Below, piece after piece: positions 15,614 to 24,444 of a stretch of 64,000 nt of DNA. The stretch lies in NCBI RefSeq assembly GCF_007828955.1, contig NZ_VIVR01000001.1, positions 6,386,001-6,450,000 of the forward strand, read 5' to 3'. The notes under the pieces are model-generated. The model had not been told where the DNA came from and did no database searches. It was given only the letters and a program-made list of their open reading frames with translations. The stretch is from Kitasatospora atroaurantiaca. Lineage in GTDB: Bacteria; Actinomycetota; Actinomycetes; Streptomycetales; Streptomycetaceae. Made by a program: the position numbers and the translations under genes. Numbering within the stretch: position 1 is the first letter of the stretch; each line of letters opens with the position of its first letter.

Positions 15614-17974
15614 CTAGAGCGTCCCGGTGAGGTGCTCCGGCCGGACGGGAATGCGGTTGAGCGCGATCCCGGTGGCCTGCCGGATGGCGGCCACGATGGA
15701 CGGGGTGGCGGAGACGGTGGGGGCCTCGCCGACCCCGCGAAGCCCGTACGGGGCGTTCGGGTCGGGCAGCTCGAGGACGTCCACCGGGATCGGCGGGGTG
15801 TCCAGGATGGTGGGGATCAGGTAGTCGGTGAAGGACGCGTTGCGCACCTTCCCGTCCTTGACGATGATCTCCTCCATCACGGCCAGGCCGAGGGCCTGGG
15901 TGCAGCCGCCCTGGATCTGGCCGACGACCGAGAGCGGGTTCAGCGCCTTGCCGACGTCCTGGGCGGCGGTCAGCTCGACCACCTTGACCAGGCCGAGCTC
16001 GATGTCCACGTCGACGACCGCGCGGTTGGCGCAGAAGGTGTACTGGACGTGGCCGAAGCCCTGCCCGGTCTCCTTGTCGAACGGGACGGTCGGGCGGTGG
16101 TGGTGCTCACGGGTGAGGTCGATGGCCTCGTCGCCCAGCAGGTCGACCATCGGGACCAGCACACCGGCGGACTCGGAGACGACCTTGCCGCCGACCAGCG
16201 TGATGTCCTTCTCGGTCCAGCCGTAGCGGCGGCGGCCCTTCTCGATCAGCGCCTGCTTGACCGCCTCGGCGGCGAGCTTCACCGCGCCACCGGTCATGTA
16301 GGTCTGACGCGAGGCGGAGGTGGAGCCGGCCGAGCCGACCTCGGTGTTCGCCGGGTGGATGGTGACCTGCTCGACGCCGAGCTCGGTGCGGGCGATCTGG
16401 GCGTGCACGGTGACGCCGCCCTGGCCGACCTCGGCCATCGCGGTGTGCACCATGGCGACCGGCTCGCCGCCGATGACCTCGAGGCGGACCCGGGCGGTCG
16501 AGTAGTCGTCGAAGCCCTCGGAGAAGCCGACGTTCTTGATGCCGACCGAGTAGCCGATGCCGCGGACGATGCCCTCGCCGTGCGAGGTGTTGGACAGCGC
16601 GCCCGGGACGGTACGGATGTCCAGGTTGTCCAGGTCCAGCGGCGGGGGGAGCGGCATGTCCTTGACCCGCTGGAGCAGCTCGGCGACCGGGGCCGGCGAG
16701 TCGATCTGCTGGCCGGTGGGCATGTAGTCGCCCTCGGACATCGCGTTCAGCTGACGGAGCTCGACCGGGTCCATGCCCAGCTCGGCGGCCAGCTTGTCCA
16801 TCTGCGACTCGTAGCCGAAGGCGGCCTGCACCGCGCCGAAGCCGCGCATGGCGCCGCAGCTCGGGTTGTTGCTGTAGAGCGCGATGGCGTGCATCTTCAC
16901 GTTCGGGATCACGTACGGGCCGTGGCCGAGCGAGGCCGCGTTGCCGACGACCGCCGGAGAAGCGGAGGCGTAGGCGCCGCCGTCAAGGACGATCCGGCAG
17001 TCGGCGAAGACCAGCTTGCCGTCGCGGGTGGCGCCGTGCTCGTAGAACATCTTGGCCGGGTGGCGGTGCACGTGGCCGAAGAAGGACTCGTCGCGGGCGT
17101 AGACGATCTTGACGGGCTTGCCGGTGCGCTGCGCCAGCAGGCAGGCGTGGATCTGCATCGACAGGTCCTCGCGGCCGCCGAAGGCGCCGCCGACGCCCGC
17201 CAGGGTGAGGCGGACCTTCTCCTCCGGCAGGGCCAGCACGGGGGCCATCTGCTGGCGGTCCACGTGCAGCCACTGGGTGGCGATGTAGAGGTCGATGCCG
17301 CCGTCCTCGGCGGGCACGGCCAGGCCGGACTCGGGGCCGAGGAAGGCCTGGTCCTGCATGCCGACCTCGTAGGTGCCGCTGACGATGACGTCCGCCATCG
17401 CCCGGACCTCGTCGGTGACGCCGAGGCCGGAGACCAGCTTCTGCTCGTGGCAGATGTTGCCGTACCCGTGGGACTTGTACTCGTGCGGCTCGTGGACGTA
17501 GCCGTGCACCTCGGGGTTGAGGCACTGCTCCTCGGTGACGATCGGGGTGAGCACCTCGTACTCGACCTTGATCTTCTTCACCGCGCGGCGGGCCGTCTCC
17601 GGGTGGTCGGCCGCGACCAGCGCGATCGCCTCACCGTGGTACCGGACCTTGTCGATGGCCAGGGCCGGCTGGTCCTGGATCTCCAGGCCGTAGAACTTCG
17701 AGCCGGGGATGTCGTCGTGGGTGAGGACGGCGTACACGCCGGGCACCTTGAGGGCCTCGGAGATGTCGACCGAGAGGATGTTGGCGCGGGGGTGCGGCGA
17801 GCGCAGCGCCATGCCCCAGAGCATGTCCTCGTGCCACATGTCGGACGAGTACGCGAACTCGCCCTTGACCTTCAGGTTGCCGTCCGGGCGCAGCGGCGAG
17901 CCGCCGATGCCGTCCGGGCTGCTCTGCCGGATGTCCTGCAGGTTCTTCTGACCCTGGATGGTGCGAGTGCTCAT
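15614..17974 (-). CDS. Xanthine dehydrogenase, molybdopterin-binding subunit
   Basis: The 786-residue catalytic subunit of xanthine dehydrogenase, oxidising hypoxanthine and xanthine to urate. Molybdenum-site blocks are GVGGAFGGREDLSMQIHA, CGAMRGFGAVQAAFGYE, GSAGSTSASRQTYMTGGAV and the C-terminal GLRGVGEAPTVSATP, which carries the catalytic glutamate. The start at 17974 (MSTRTIQGQ) overlaps the small-subunit stop by four bases (ATGA), showing translational coupling. Order FAD, 2Fe-2S, Mo subunit on one transcript is the usual bacterial split-subunit (pucC/E/D) arrangement. A CO-dehydrogenase-like hydroxylase is excluded by the purine context. Confidence 0.94.
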   Translation of the reverse strand: MSTRTIQGQKNLQDIRQSSPDGIGGSPLRPDGNLKVKGEFAYSSDMWHEDMLWGMALRSPHPRANILSVDISEALKVPGVYAVLTHDDIPGSKFYGLEIQDQPALAIDKVRYHGEAIALVAADHPETARRAVKKIKVEYEVLTPIVTEEQCLNPEVHGYVHEPHEYKSHGYGNICHEQKLVSGLGVTDEVRAMADVIVSGTYEVGMQDQAFLGPESGLAVPAEDGGIDLYIATQWLHVDRQQMAPVLALPEEKVRLTLAGVGGAFGGREDLSMQIHACLLAQRTGKPVKIVYARDESFFGHVHRHPAKMFYEHGATRDGKLVFADCRIVLDGGAYASASPAVVGNAASLGHGPYVIPNVKMHAIALYSNNPSCGAMRGFGAVQAAFGYESQMDKLAAELGMDPVELRQLNAMSEGDYMPTGQQIDSPAPVAELLQRVKDMPLPPPLDLDNLDIRTVPGALSNTSHGEGIVRGIGYSVGIKNVGFSEGFDDYSTARVRLEVIGGEPVAMVHTAMAEVGQGGVTVHAQIARTELGVEQVTIHPANTEVGSAGSTSASRQTYMTGGAVKLAAEAVKQALIEKGRRRYGWTEKDITLVGGKVVSESAGVLVPMVDLLGDEAIDLTREHHHRPTVPFDKETGQGFGHVQYTFCANRAVVDVDIELGLVKVVELTAAQDVGKALNPLSVVGQIQGGCTQALGLAVMEEIIVKDGKVRNASFTDYLIPTILDTPPIPVDVLELPDPNAPYGLRGVGEAPTVSATPSIVAAIRQATGIALNRIPVRPEHLTGTL

Positions 17975-18456
17975 TCTCCAGAACCCTTCGCGCACTTGCG
18001 GGCGGAAGCCAGCCGCACCGCGTCCATGATCTTCTCGTAGCCGGTGCAGCGGCACAGGTTGCCCGACAGCGCCTCGCGGATGTCGTTGTCGCTCGGCTGG
18101 GCCTCCTGCTCAAGGAGGGCATCGGTCTGCACCAGCAGGCCCGGGGTGCAGAAACCGCACTGCACGGCGCCGGCGTCGATGAACGCCTGCTGGACCAGGC
18201 CGAGCTCGCCGTTCTCGTCGGTCAGGCCCTCGACGGTGCGGACCTCGCGGCCCTGCACCTGGCCGGCCGCGACCAGACAGCTACAGACCGGGGTGCCGTC
18301 GAGGTAGACGGTGCAGGAACCGCACTCGCCCTGCTCGCAGGCGTTCTTGGAGCCCGGCAGGCCAACGCGCTCGCGCAGCACGTAGAGGAGGCTCTCGCCC
18401 TCCCAGACGTCGTCCGCCTCCACCGGCTTGCCGTTGGCGGTGAATGTGACCCTCAT
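17971..18456 (-). CDS. Xanthine dehydrogenase, 2Fe-2S subunit
   Basis: 161 residues carrying both [2Fe-2S] clusters: plant-type site CEQGECGSC with the paired C in VCSC, and the helical-bundle site QCGFCTPG plus GNLCRCTGYEKI. It relays electrons from the molybdenum site to FAD. The start at 18456 overlaps the stop of the FAD subunit by four bases, and its own stop overlaps the Mo-subunit start, so all three are translationally coupled. Confidence 0.95.
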   Translation of the reverse strand: MRVTFTANGKPVEADDVWEGESLLYVLRERVGLPGSKNACEQGECGSCTVYLDGTPVCSCLVAAGQVQGREVRTVEGLTDENGELGLVQQAFIDAGAVQCGFCTPGLLVQTDALLEQEAQPSDNDIREALSGNLCRCTGYEKIMDAVRLASARKCAKGSGE

Positions 18457-19343
18457 GCCGCGCTCCTGATCTGCTTGCTGTAGTCGTTCCAGGTCCAGGT
18501 GAGCGTGCGGCGGGCCATCACGGCCAGCGAGTGCCGGCGGTAGTCGGCGGTGCCGCGGACGTCGTCGATCGGGGAGGCCGCGGCCTTCACCAGCTCGCCG
18601 AACTTCTGGATCACCTCGGTGCCCAGCAGGTCGCCGGACTCCCACAGGCCGCGCTCGGCGAGGACGCCCTGCAGGTACTCCTCCGCCTCGACGGCCCGGC
18701 GCGGCGTGGGGGCGGCCGAACCGATGCCCGTGCCGACGGTGCCGTTCTTCGGGTGCAGCGCGAAGCCGAAGGCGCAGACCGCGATGACCATCGCGTTGCG
18801 GGTGCCGATCTTCGAGAACTGCTGCGGGCCGTCCGCCACGGGGATGTGGACCCGGCGGATCAGCTCGTCCTGCTCCATGGAGTTCCGCTTCACGCCGACG
18901 TAGAAGTCGTCGATCGCGATCATCCGGGTGCCGCGGGCCTGCGAGGCGACCTCGACGAACACGTCACGGCCGGCCGCCAGCAGCGCCGGGTGCGCGTCAC
19001 CGGCGGGGGAGGCCCCGCCGAGGTTGCCGCCCACGCCGCCGCGGTTGCGGATCTGCGGGGAGCCGACGGTGTGGGCCGCCAGCGCGAGGCCGGGGAGCGG
19101 TCCGGAGAGCTCGTTGATGATCCGGGTGTACGGCACCGAGGCACCGAGCTGGACGATGTCGTCGGCGATCGACCACTCGGTCAGCTCAGTGATGCGGTTC
19201 AGGTCGAGAATCGCGGATGGCCGGTGCACGTCGAAGTTCATCTCGACCATGACGTCCGTGCCGCCCGAGATGGGCAGCGCGGTCGGGTACTCAGCCTTCG
19301 CCGCGAGTGCCTCGTCCCACGTAGCGGGCCGAAGGAACTCCAT
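18453..19343 (-). CDS. Xanthine dehydrogenase, FAD-binding subunit
   Basis: A 296-residue FAD subunit passing electrons to NAD+. FAD-binding blocks are LPISGGTDVMVEMN near residue 25 and IRNRGGVGGNLGGASPAGD at about 100-116. The C-terminal CO_deh_flav_C-type half carries KIGTRNAMVIAVCAFGF. It is the first gene of the minus-strand operon, with a strong GAGGAG ribosome site. It is divergent from pucR across 430 bases. Confidence 0.94.
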   Translation of the reverse strand: MEFLRPATWDEALAAKAEYPTALPISGGTDVMVEMNFDVHRPSAILDLNRITELTEWSIADDIVQLGASVPYTRIINELSGPLPGLALAAHTVGSPQIRNRGGVGGNLGGASPAGDAHPALLAAGRDVFVEVASQARGTRMIAIDDFYVGVKRNSMEQDELIRRVHIPVADGPQQFSKIGTRNAMVIAVCAFGFALHPKNGTVGTGIGSAAPTPRRAVEAEEYLQGVLAERGLWESGDLLGTEVIQKFGELVKAAASPIDDVRGTADYRRHSLAVMARRTLTWTWNDYSKQIRSAA

Positions 19344-19773
19344 GCGGGTGTCTCCTCAAGTCGTCGTTTGTCGCCCGGAACCTGCGGGGCCCGCCCACGG
19401 GGAGCGTCAGCGCTAGATTCCAAACCTCGGTGTATCGGACTCTGCTGCCACTTCTTTGCCTGGCCGTTGAGTCCTGGTCACCGGGGTGTGTCCGGCGGCG
19501 TGTGGCCAGTGAACCTCTGTGACCCGGCCCACTGGCAGTCACCGATGGCATGAAGCCCTTACCGTGGTCCCGCCCGGCATCCTGTACGTTCCTCTAAGGC
19601 GGACAATTGCCCTGTACAGCGGTTACTGAGCCGCTACCTACGACCGTAATCCGGCCGTGATTCCGAAGCTATGGGCCCGTGACCCGGGAGCCTGTTGATA
19701 CGTAACACCGAGCTGCACATCTCGTGCACACTGTGACCCCCCAAACCACCCGACAAGACGAAGGAGTCTGCGG
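19344..19773. promoter_or_regulatory. Divergent control region between xdh operon and pucR
   Basis: No gene is visible here. The region must hold the promoters of both the minus-strand xanthine dehydrogenase operon and plus-strand pucR. It contains two direct CCTGTAC repeats at 19581-19587 and 19611-19617, exactly 30 bp (about three helical turns) apart; the second lies within the palindrome CTGTACAG at 19612-19619. The even spacing would suit a regulator binding one DNA face. Assignment to PucR is inference. Confidence 0.45.
19714..19728. promoter_or_regulatory. Small inverted repeat upstream of pucR
   Basis: TGCAC and GTGCA arms separated by five bases, about 46 bases before the pucR start. 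It could be an autoregulatory site or part of the promoter; the arms are short, so chance occurrence is possible. Confidence 0.25.
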
Positions 19774-21366
19774 ATGCGCGTCCGTGACCTGCTCGCCCCC
19801 GGAGCTCCGCGGTTGCGGCTGCTCGCCGCCGAGGACGAGCTCGACCGGCAGGTCAGCGGTGTCATGACCACGGACCTGCACGACCCCGGCCGCTACCTGC
19901 ACGGCGGTGAGCTGGTGCTCACCGGCATGCTCTGGCGGACCGGGCCGGAGGACTCCGAGCGCTTCGTCCGGACCATCGTGGCCGGCGGGGCCGTCGCACT
20001 GGCGGCGGGCGAGGCCGAGGTCGGGCCGGTGCCCGACGACCTCGTCGACGCCTGTCGACGCCATCGGATGCCCCTGTTGGCGGTACCCGACGACATCGCC
20101 TTCAGCACCCTCACCGAGTTCATCGGCCGTCAGATCTCCGCCGACCGGGCCGCCGACCTGGCCGCCCTGGTGGACCGGCACCGGCTGCTGGTCTCCGCCG
20201 CGGGCGGCGGCGGGCTTGACGCCGTGTTGGACCTGCTCGGCGGCGACCTCGACCTGGACTGCTGGGTCCTCACCCCGACCGGCCGGGTGATCGCGGGCCC
20301 CGCCGACCGGCTCTCGGCGGAGGACCGCGACCAGCTGGTCCGCGCCCACCTCGCCGCCCAGCGCCAGCGCCGCAGGCCCCCGCACCGGGCCCGGCTGGTC
20401 TCCGGCTCGTACTCGCTGCTGCCCGCCCCCGCCTCGACCGAGGCCGAGGCCTCGCTGGCCGACTGGGTGCTCGCGGTGGCCGGTGACGTCACCGAGTGGA
20501 CCACCAAGCGCCAGCAGCTCGCCGAGAACCTCGCCCGCCTGGTCGCCGCCGAGCGCACCCGCCGGGACGAGGGCCGCCGGCTGCGCCGCCGGCTCGCCGA
20601 CGAGGTCCTGACGCTGCTTCAGCGCGACGCCGACCCCGCCGAGATCAGCCGCACCCTGTACGCCTCCTCGGCGATGGCCGCCCGCTACGAGGGCACCGAG
20701 CCCAAGCCGCAGGTGAAGGACGGCTCCTGGCTGGTGCTCAGTGCCGAAGGGACGGGGCTGCCCGAAGGGGCGGTGCGTTCGATCCTGGAGGAAGCTCTCA
20801 CCGACGCCTCCGACCGCGCCCTGGTCGCCGACGCCGGGACGGGCGCGGTGGTGGTGCTGCCCGCACCGGACACCGCCGTCCCCGCCGACGCGCTGCGCGA
20901 CCTGCTCGCCCCGCTGGAGGCCGGCCTCGGCTCCGAGGGCCGGATCACCCTCGGCGTCTCCGCCCCCGCCCTGGAGGCCGGCGGCCTGCGCGGCGCCCTG
21001 GAGGAGGCCCGGCACGCCCGCCGGATCGCCGCCGCCCGGGTCGGCCGGGTCTGCGTCGCGGGCCCGGAGGAGCTGGCCTCGCACGTCCTGCTGCTGGCCG
21101 CCGTCCCGGACGAGGTCCGCCGGGCCTTCCGCAGCCGCCTGCTCGACCGGGTGATCGCGTACGACATCGAGCACCAGGCCGACCTGGTCCGGACGCTGGA
21201 GGCCTTCCTGCGCTCGGACGGCTCCTGGACGCGCTGCGCCGCCCAGCTGCACGTCCATGTGAACACCCTGCGCTACCGGATCGGGCGGATCGAGGAGCTG
21301 ACCGGTCGTGACCTCTCCCGGCTGGAGGACCGGGTGGACTTCTATCTGGCGCTTGAACTGGCATAA
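19774..21366 (+). CDS. pucR: PucR-family purine catabolism regulator
   Basis: A 530-residue regulator. The N-terminal PucR domain spans about 1-125 (MRVRDLLAPG, then HGGELVLTGMLWRTGPED). A central region with a GGDEF-like/CdaR segment follows (LGVSAPALEAGGLRGALEEA). The C-terminal HTH_30 spans about 470-530 (ADLVRTLEAFLRSDGSWTRC, then HVHVNTLRYRIGRIEELTG). PucR proteins control xanthine dehydrogenase, urate and allantoin genes. The start has AAGGAG upstream. Its divergent position against the xdh operon supports direct control of that operon. Confidence 0.9.
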   Translation: MRVRDLLAPGAPRLRLLAAEDELDRQVSGVMTTDLHDPGRYLHGGELVLTGMLWRTGPEDSERFVRTIVAGGAVALAAGEAEVGPVPDDLVDACRRHRMPLLAVPDDIAFSTLTEFIGRQISADRAADLAALVDRHRLLVSAAGGGGLDAVLDLLGGDLDLDCWVLTPTGRVIAGPADRLSAEDRDQLVRAHLAAQRQRRRPPHRARLVSGSYSLLPAPASTEAEASLADWVLAVAGDVTEWTTKRQQLAENLARLVAAERTRRDEGRRLRRRLADEVLTLLQRDADPAEISRTLYASSAMAARYEGTEPKPQVKDGSWLVLSAEGTGLPEGAVRSILEEALTDASDRALVADAGTGAVVVLPAPDTAVPADALRDLLAPLEAGLGSEGRITLGVSAPALEAGGLRGALEEARHARRIAAARVGRVCVAGPEELASHVLLLAAVPDEVRRAFRSRLLDRVIAYDIEHQADLVRTLEAFLRSDGSWTRCAAQLHVHVNTLRYRIGRIEELTGRDLSRLEDRVDFYLALELA

Positions 21367-21481
21367 GGCCGACCGGCAAGCTCTTGACAGGGACAGGTGA
21401 AGAGTTCCCCGGCTCGATCACGTCTTGGTGACAAAAGAACTCCGTATCTGACATATCGCACATTCAGCCGGTTCTCTGTCG

Positions 21482-21511
21482 GATCCGTGCGATAGCTTTC
21501 GCACGCGGATC
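21482..21511. other. Hairpin in a structured leader region
   Basis: GTGCGA (21487-21492) pairs with TCGCAC (21499-21504) over a six-base loop. Outer GATCC/GGATC arms extend the stem with a two-base bulge. Further GC hairpins follow at about 21555-21595. Together they make a structured leader of roughly 150 bases before the next gene. No known riboswitch consensus was recognised. Confidence 0.4.
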
Positions 21512-21659
21512 GGTAGCCACACCCCCTCACCACAGAGAGGTGGCTCGCCTCCCACCTCCACCGGGGGGCTGAGCAGCCCCGGGGGTGGCTCTCCTGTCAT
21601 GCGTGCGTGCGGCTCTGCGGTCGGCCCTGCGCACGGATACCGAAAGGCGGCTGCACGGT

Positions 21660-22271
21660 ATGCCGAGTCTGCGACCCCCCATACCGGAGCAGCGCCCGTC
21701 CGTGTACGAGACATCCGGCCGCGAGGCCCACGGGTACGACGCCCGCCACGAGGACACCGTGCAGCTGCGGTCACCGTGGGCGGGCGTCCCCGATGCCCGG
21801 ACCTCCCGTCAGGCCGCACCGCCCGCGCCGGTGGTGGAGCGCGTCACCGCGCAGCCCGACCAGGCCAGCATCGCGGTCTTCGTGGACCAGAGCGGCCGCC
21901 GCGGGCGGGCCCTGCGCCGCTTCGGCTGGCTGGCCGGGGTGCTGGTCGGCGGCTTCGCCGCGACCGCCGTGACCACCGTCGCCGGGGCCAACGCACAGGC
22001 CCCCGACCTCGTGATCCCCGACCAGCCCGCGTCCTCGGTCTCGGCCGCGCCGAGCGCCTCGGCCTCCGCCCCGCCGTCGACACCGCCGCCGACGGTGACG
22101 CCCACAGCGAGCCCCTCCGCCTCCGCGACCCGGGGCAAGGCGGCCACCACGACGCCCACCGGCCGAGCCGGCACTCCCACCGGCCGGGCGAGCACCCCCG
22201 CCGGGCGGGCCGCCACCCCCGGAAGCACCCACGGCAGCACCCACGGCGGCACCGCCGCAAAGCCCCGCTAG
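21660..22271 (+). CDS. Single-pass membrane protein with Ser/Pro/Thr-rich outer tail
   Basis: A 203-residue protein not matched to a named family. Residues 1-87 are polar and likely cytoplasmic, ending in the basic stop-transfer GRRGRALRRF. One membrane helix spans about 88-110 (FGWLAGVLVGGFAATAVTT). The remainder is a low-complexity Ser/Thr/Pro tail (SASAPPSTPPPTVTP, then repeated TPTGRAGTP-like units). The start at 21660 is preferred over 21585 because hydrophilic coding character begins there. It ends 28 bases before the deacetylase/glycosyltransferase gene, so it is probably co-expressed. It could be an accessory of the same surface polysaccharide system, in the position of matA in matAB loci (inference). 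Confidence 0.65.
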   Translation: MPSLRPPIPEQRPSVYETSGREAHGYDARHEDTVQLRSPWAGVPDARTSRQAAPPAPVVERVTAQPDQASIAVFVDQSGRRGRALRRFGWLAGVLVGGFAATAVTTVAGANAQAPDLVIPDQPASSVSAAPSASASAPPSTPPPTVTPTASPSASATRGKAATTTPTGRAGTPTGRASTPAGRAATPGSTHGSTHGGTAAKPR

Positions 22272-22299
22272 ACCCCTGCTCCAGAGGACCACCCTGCCC

Positions 22300-24444
22300 A
22301 TGCCCCGCCCCCGAGGCAGGCGAGCGGCCACCCGCCCGCGCCGCCGCGCCGTTCCACCGCTGCGGTTCCTGCTCCCCTCCCTGCTGCTGGTCACCCTGCT
22401 CGCCACCCTGGTCCTCCGGGGGCTGGTGACCAACGAGGTGTTCCACGACGAGCGGATCAACATCTCCGTCGACAAGGACACCGTGCCGCCGGCGCTGCTG
22501 ACCGGCGGCCCGGTCATCGACGCCCGGGGCAAGGGAAAGCCCGTCAGCTACCGCGCCCAGGACCACACCATGGCCCTGACCTTCGACGACGGCCCCGACC
22601 CGGTGTGGACGCCCAAGGTGCTCGACATCCTCGCCGAGTACCACGCACACGCGACCTTCTTCGTGACCGGCTCCATGGTGGCCCGCAATCCCGCGCTGAT
22701 CCGCCGGATCATCGCCGAGGGCCACGAGATCGGGCTGCACACCTTCACCCACCCCGACCTGACCTTCCAGTCCGACCGCCGGCTCACCTGGGAGATGGCC
22801 CAGACGCAGCTCGCCCTCGCCGGTGTCGCAGGCGTGCACAGCTCGCTGTTCCGCCCGCCGTACTCCTCGGACGTCACCGCGCTGGACGACCTGACCTGGC
22901 CCGTCGTCAAGAAGCTCGGTGCCCGCGGCTACCTCACCGCCTTCATCGACGTGGACGCGGAGGACTGGAAGCGCCCCGGGGTGGACGCCATCGTCCGGGC
23001 CTGCCTGCCCAAGCACCCCGGCGAGGGCCAGATCGAGCTGATGCACGACGCCGGCGGTGAGCGCTCGCAGACCATCGCGGCGCTGCAGATCCTGATGCCC
23101 AAGCTGCAGGGCGAGGGCTACCGCTTCACCACCGTCAGCCAGTCGCTCGGCGCCGAGAGCTCGATGGCCAGGGTCACCGGCTTCCAGCTGTGGGAGGGCA
23201 AGGCCTTCATCACCTTCGCCCAGTGGTCGGTGCTCGCCCTGCCCGGCCTGGTCGCGCTGCTCGCGGTGGTCGGCGCCCTGGTCTTCGGCCGCTTCGCGCT
23301 GATGCTCTTCCTGTCGATCAAGCACACCAGGCGCACCCGCCGGGCGGACTTCACCTGGGGCCCGCCGGTCACCGAGCCCGCCACCGTCCTCGTCCCGGCC
23401 TACAACGAGCAGGAGTGCATCGCCAACACCGTGCGCTCGCTCGCCGAGAGCGATCACCCGATCGAGGTGATCGTGATCGACGACGGCTCCAGCGACGACA
23501 CCGTCAAGATCGTCGAGGAGCTGGCCCTGCCCGGCGTCCGGGTGATCAGCCAGCCCAACTCCGGCAAGGCCACCGCCCTCAACACCGGCATCGCGCACGC
23601 CACCCACGACCTGATCGTGATGATGGACGGCGACACCGTCTTCGAGCCCTCCACCGTCCGCGAGCTGGTCCAGCCCTTCGCCGACCCCCGGGTGGGCGCG
23701 GTCGCGGGCAACGCCAAGGTCGGCAACCGGGACAGCCTGATCGGCGCCTGGCAGCACATCGAGTACGTGATGGGCTTCAACCTCGACCGCCGGATGTACG
23801 ACGAGCTCGGCTGCATGCCCACCATCCCGGGCGCGGTCGGCGCGTACCGCCGGGAGGCCCTGGACCAGGCCGGCGGCATGAGCGAGGACACCCTCGCCGA
23901 GGACACCGACCTGACCATGGCCCTGCACATCGAGGGCTGGAAGGTCGTCTACGCCGAGAACGCCCGCGCCTGGACCGAGGCACCCGGCAGCATGAGCCAG
24001 CTCTGGTCGCAGCGCTACCGCTGGAGCTACGGCACCATGCAGGCGATGTGGAAGCACCGCCGGGCGGTCTTCGCCTCGGGGCCCGCCGGCCGCTTCGGCC
24101 GGATCGGCCTGCCGCTGGTGGCGATGTTCATGGTGATCGCCCCGTTGCTGGCCCCGCTCTTCGACGTCTTCCTCGTCTACGGGGTGCTCTTCGTGGACGC
24201 CCCGAAGACTCTGACGGCCGCGCTGGGTGCGCTGGTGATCCAGGTGGCGTTCGCCGCCTACGCCTTCTGGCTGGACAAGGAGAAGCTCTCGCACCTGATC
24301 TCGCTGCCGCTGCAGCAGGTCGTCTACCGCCAGCTGATGTACCTCGTCCTGCTGCAGTCCTGGATCACCGCGCTCACCGGCGGACGGCTGCGCTGGCAGA
24401 AGCTCCGCCGCACCGGCGAGGTAGAGGCACCGGTGACGTCATGA
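22300..24444 (+). CDS. Bifunctional polysaccharide deacetylase / GT2 glycosyltransferase (MatB/PgaC-like)
   Basis: A 714-residue membrane enzyme. A basic N terminus and one TM (about 20-42) are followed by a NodB-type deacetylase domain: MALTFDDGPD with D96/D97, metal histidines H147 and H151 in GLHTFTH, and LFRPPYSS. Two TMs around 305-345 lead to a processive GT2 domain with TVLVPAYNEQE, VIDDGSSDD, MMDGDT, GAVGAYRRE, the EDTD motif and QRYRWSYGT, then C-terminal TMs. Making and de-N-acetylating poly-beta-1,6-GlcNAc-like polymer is the likely role. Streptomycete matAB loci with this architecture govern hyphal aggregation and adhesion. Stop and next start overlap (ATGA). Confidence 0.88.
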   Translation: MPRPRGRRAATRPRRRAVPPLRFLLPSLLLVTLLATLVLRGLVTNEVFHDERINISVDKDTVPPALLTGGPVIDARGKGKPVSYRAQDHTMALTFDDGPDPVWTPKVLDILAEYHAHATFFVTGSMVARNPALIRRIIAEGHEIGLHTFTHPDLTFQSDRRLTWEMAQTQLALAGVAGVHSSLFRPPYSSDVTALDDLTWPVVKKLGARGYLTAFIDVDAEDWKRPGVDAIVRACLPKHPGEGQIELMHDAGGERSQTIAALQILMPKLQGEGYRFTTVSQSLGAESSMARVTGFQLWEGKAFITFAQWSVLALPGLVALLAVVGALVFGRFALMLFLSIKHTRRTRRADFTWGPPVTEPATVLVPAYNEQECIANTVRSLAESDHPIEVIVIDDGSSDDTVKIVEELALPGVRVISQPNSGKATALNTGIAHATHDLIVMMDGDTVFEPSTVRELVQPFADPRVGAVAGNAKVGNRDSLIGAWQHIEYVMGFNLDRRMYDELGCMPTIPGAVGAYRREALDQAGGMSEDTLAEDTDLTMALHIEGWKVVYAENARAWTEAPGSMSQLWSQRYRWSYGTMQAMWKHRRAVFASGPAGRFGRIGLPLVAMFMVIAPLLAPLFDVFLVYGVLFVDAPKTLTAALGALVIQVAFAAYAFWLDKEKLSHLISLPLQQVVYRQLMYLVLLQSWITALTGGRLRWQKLRRTGEVEAPVTS

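Noticed and set aside
15482..18040. 852-codon plus-strand frame opposite the xanthine dehydrogenase large subunit
   Set aside because: Antisense to a gene with intact catalytic motifs; translation is repetitive and has no domain.
21432..21659. Cyclic di-AMP (ydaO) riboswitch before a cell-surface operon
   Set aside because: Such riboswitches precede wall genes in streptomycetes, but the conserved core (for example GCTAACCTCGTAGG) is not seen here.
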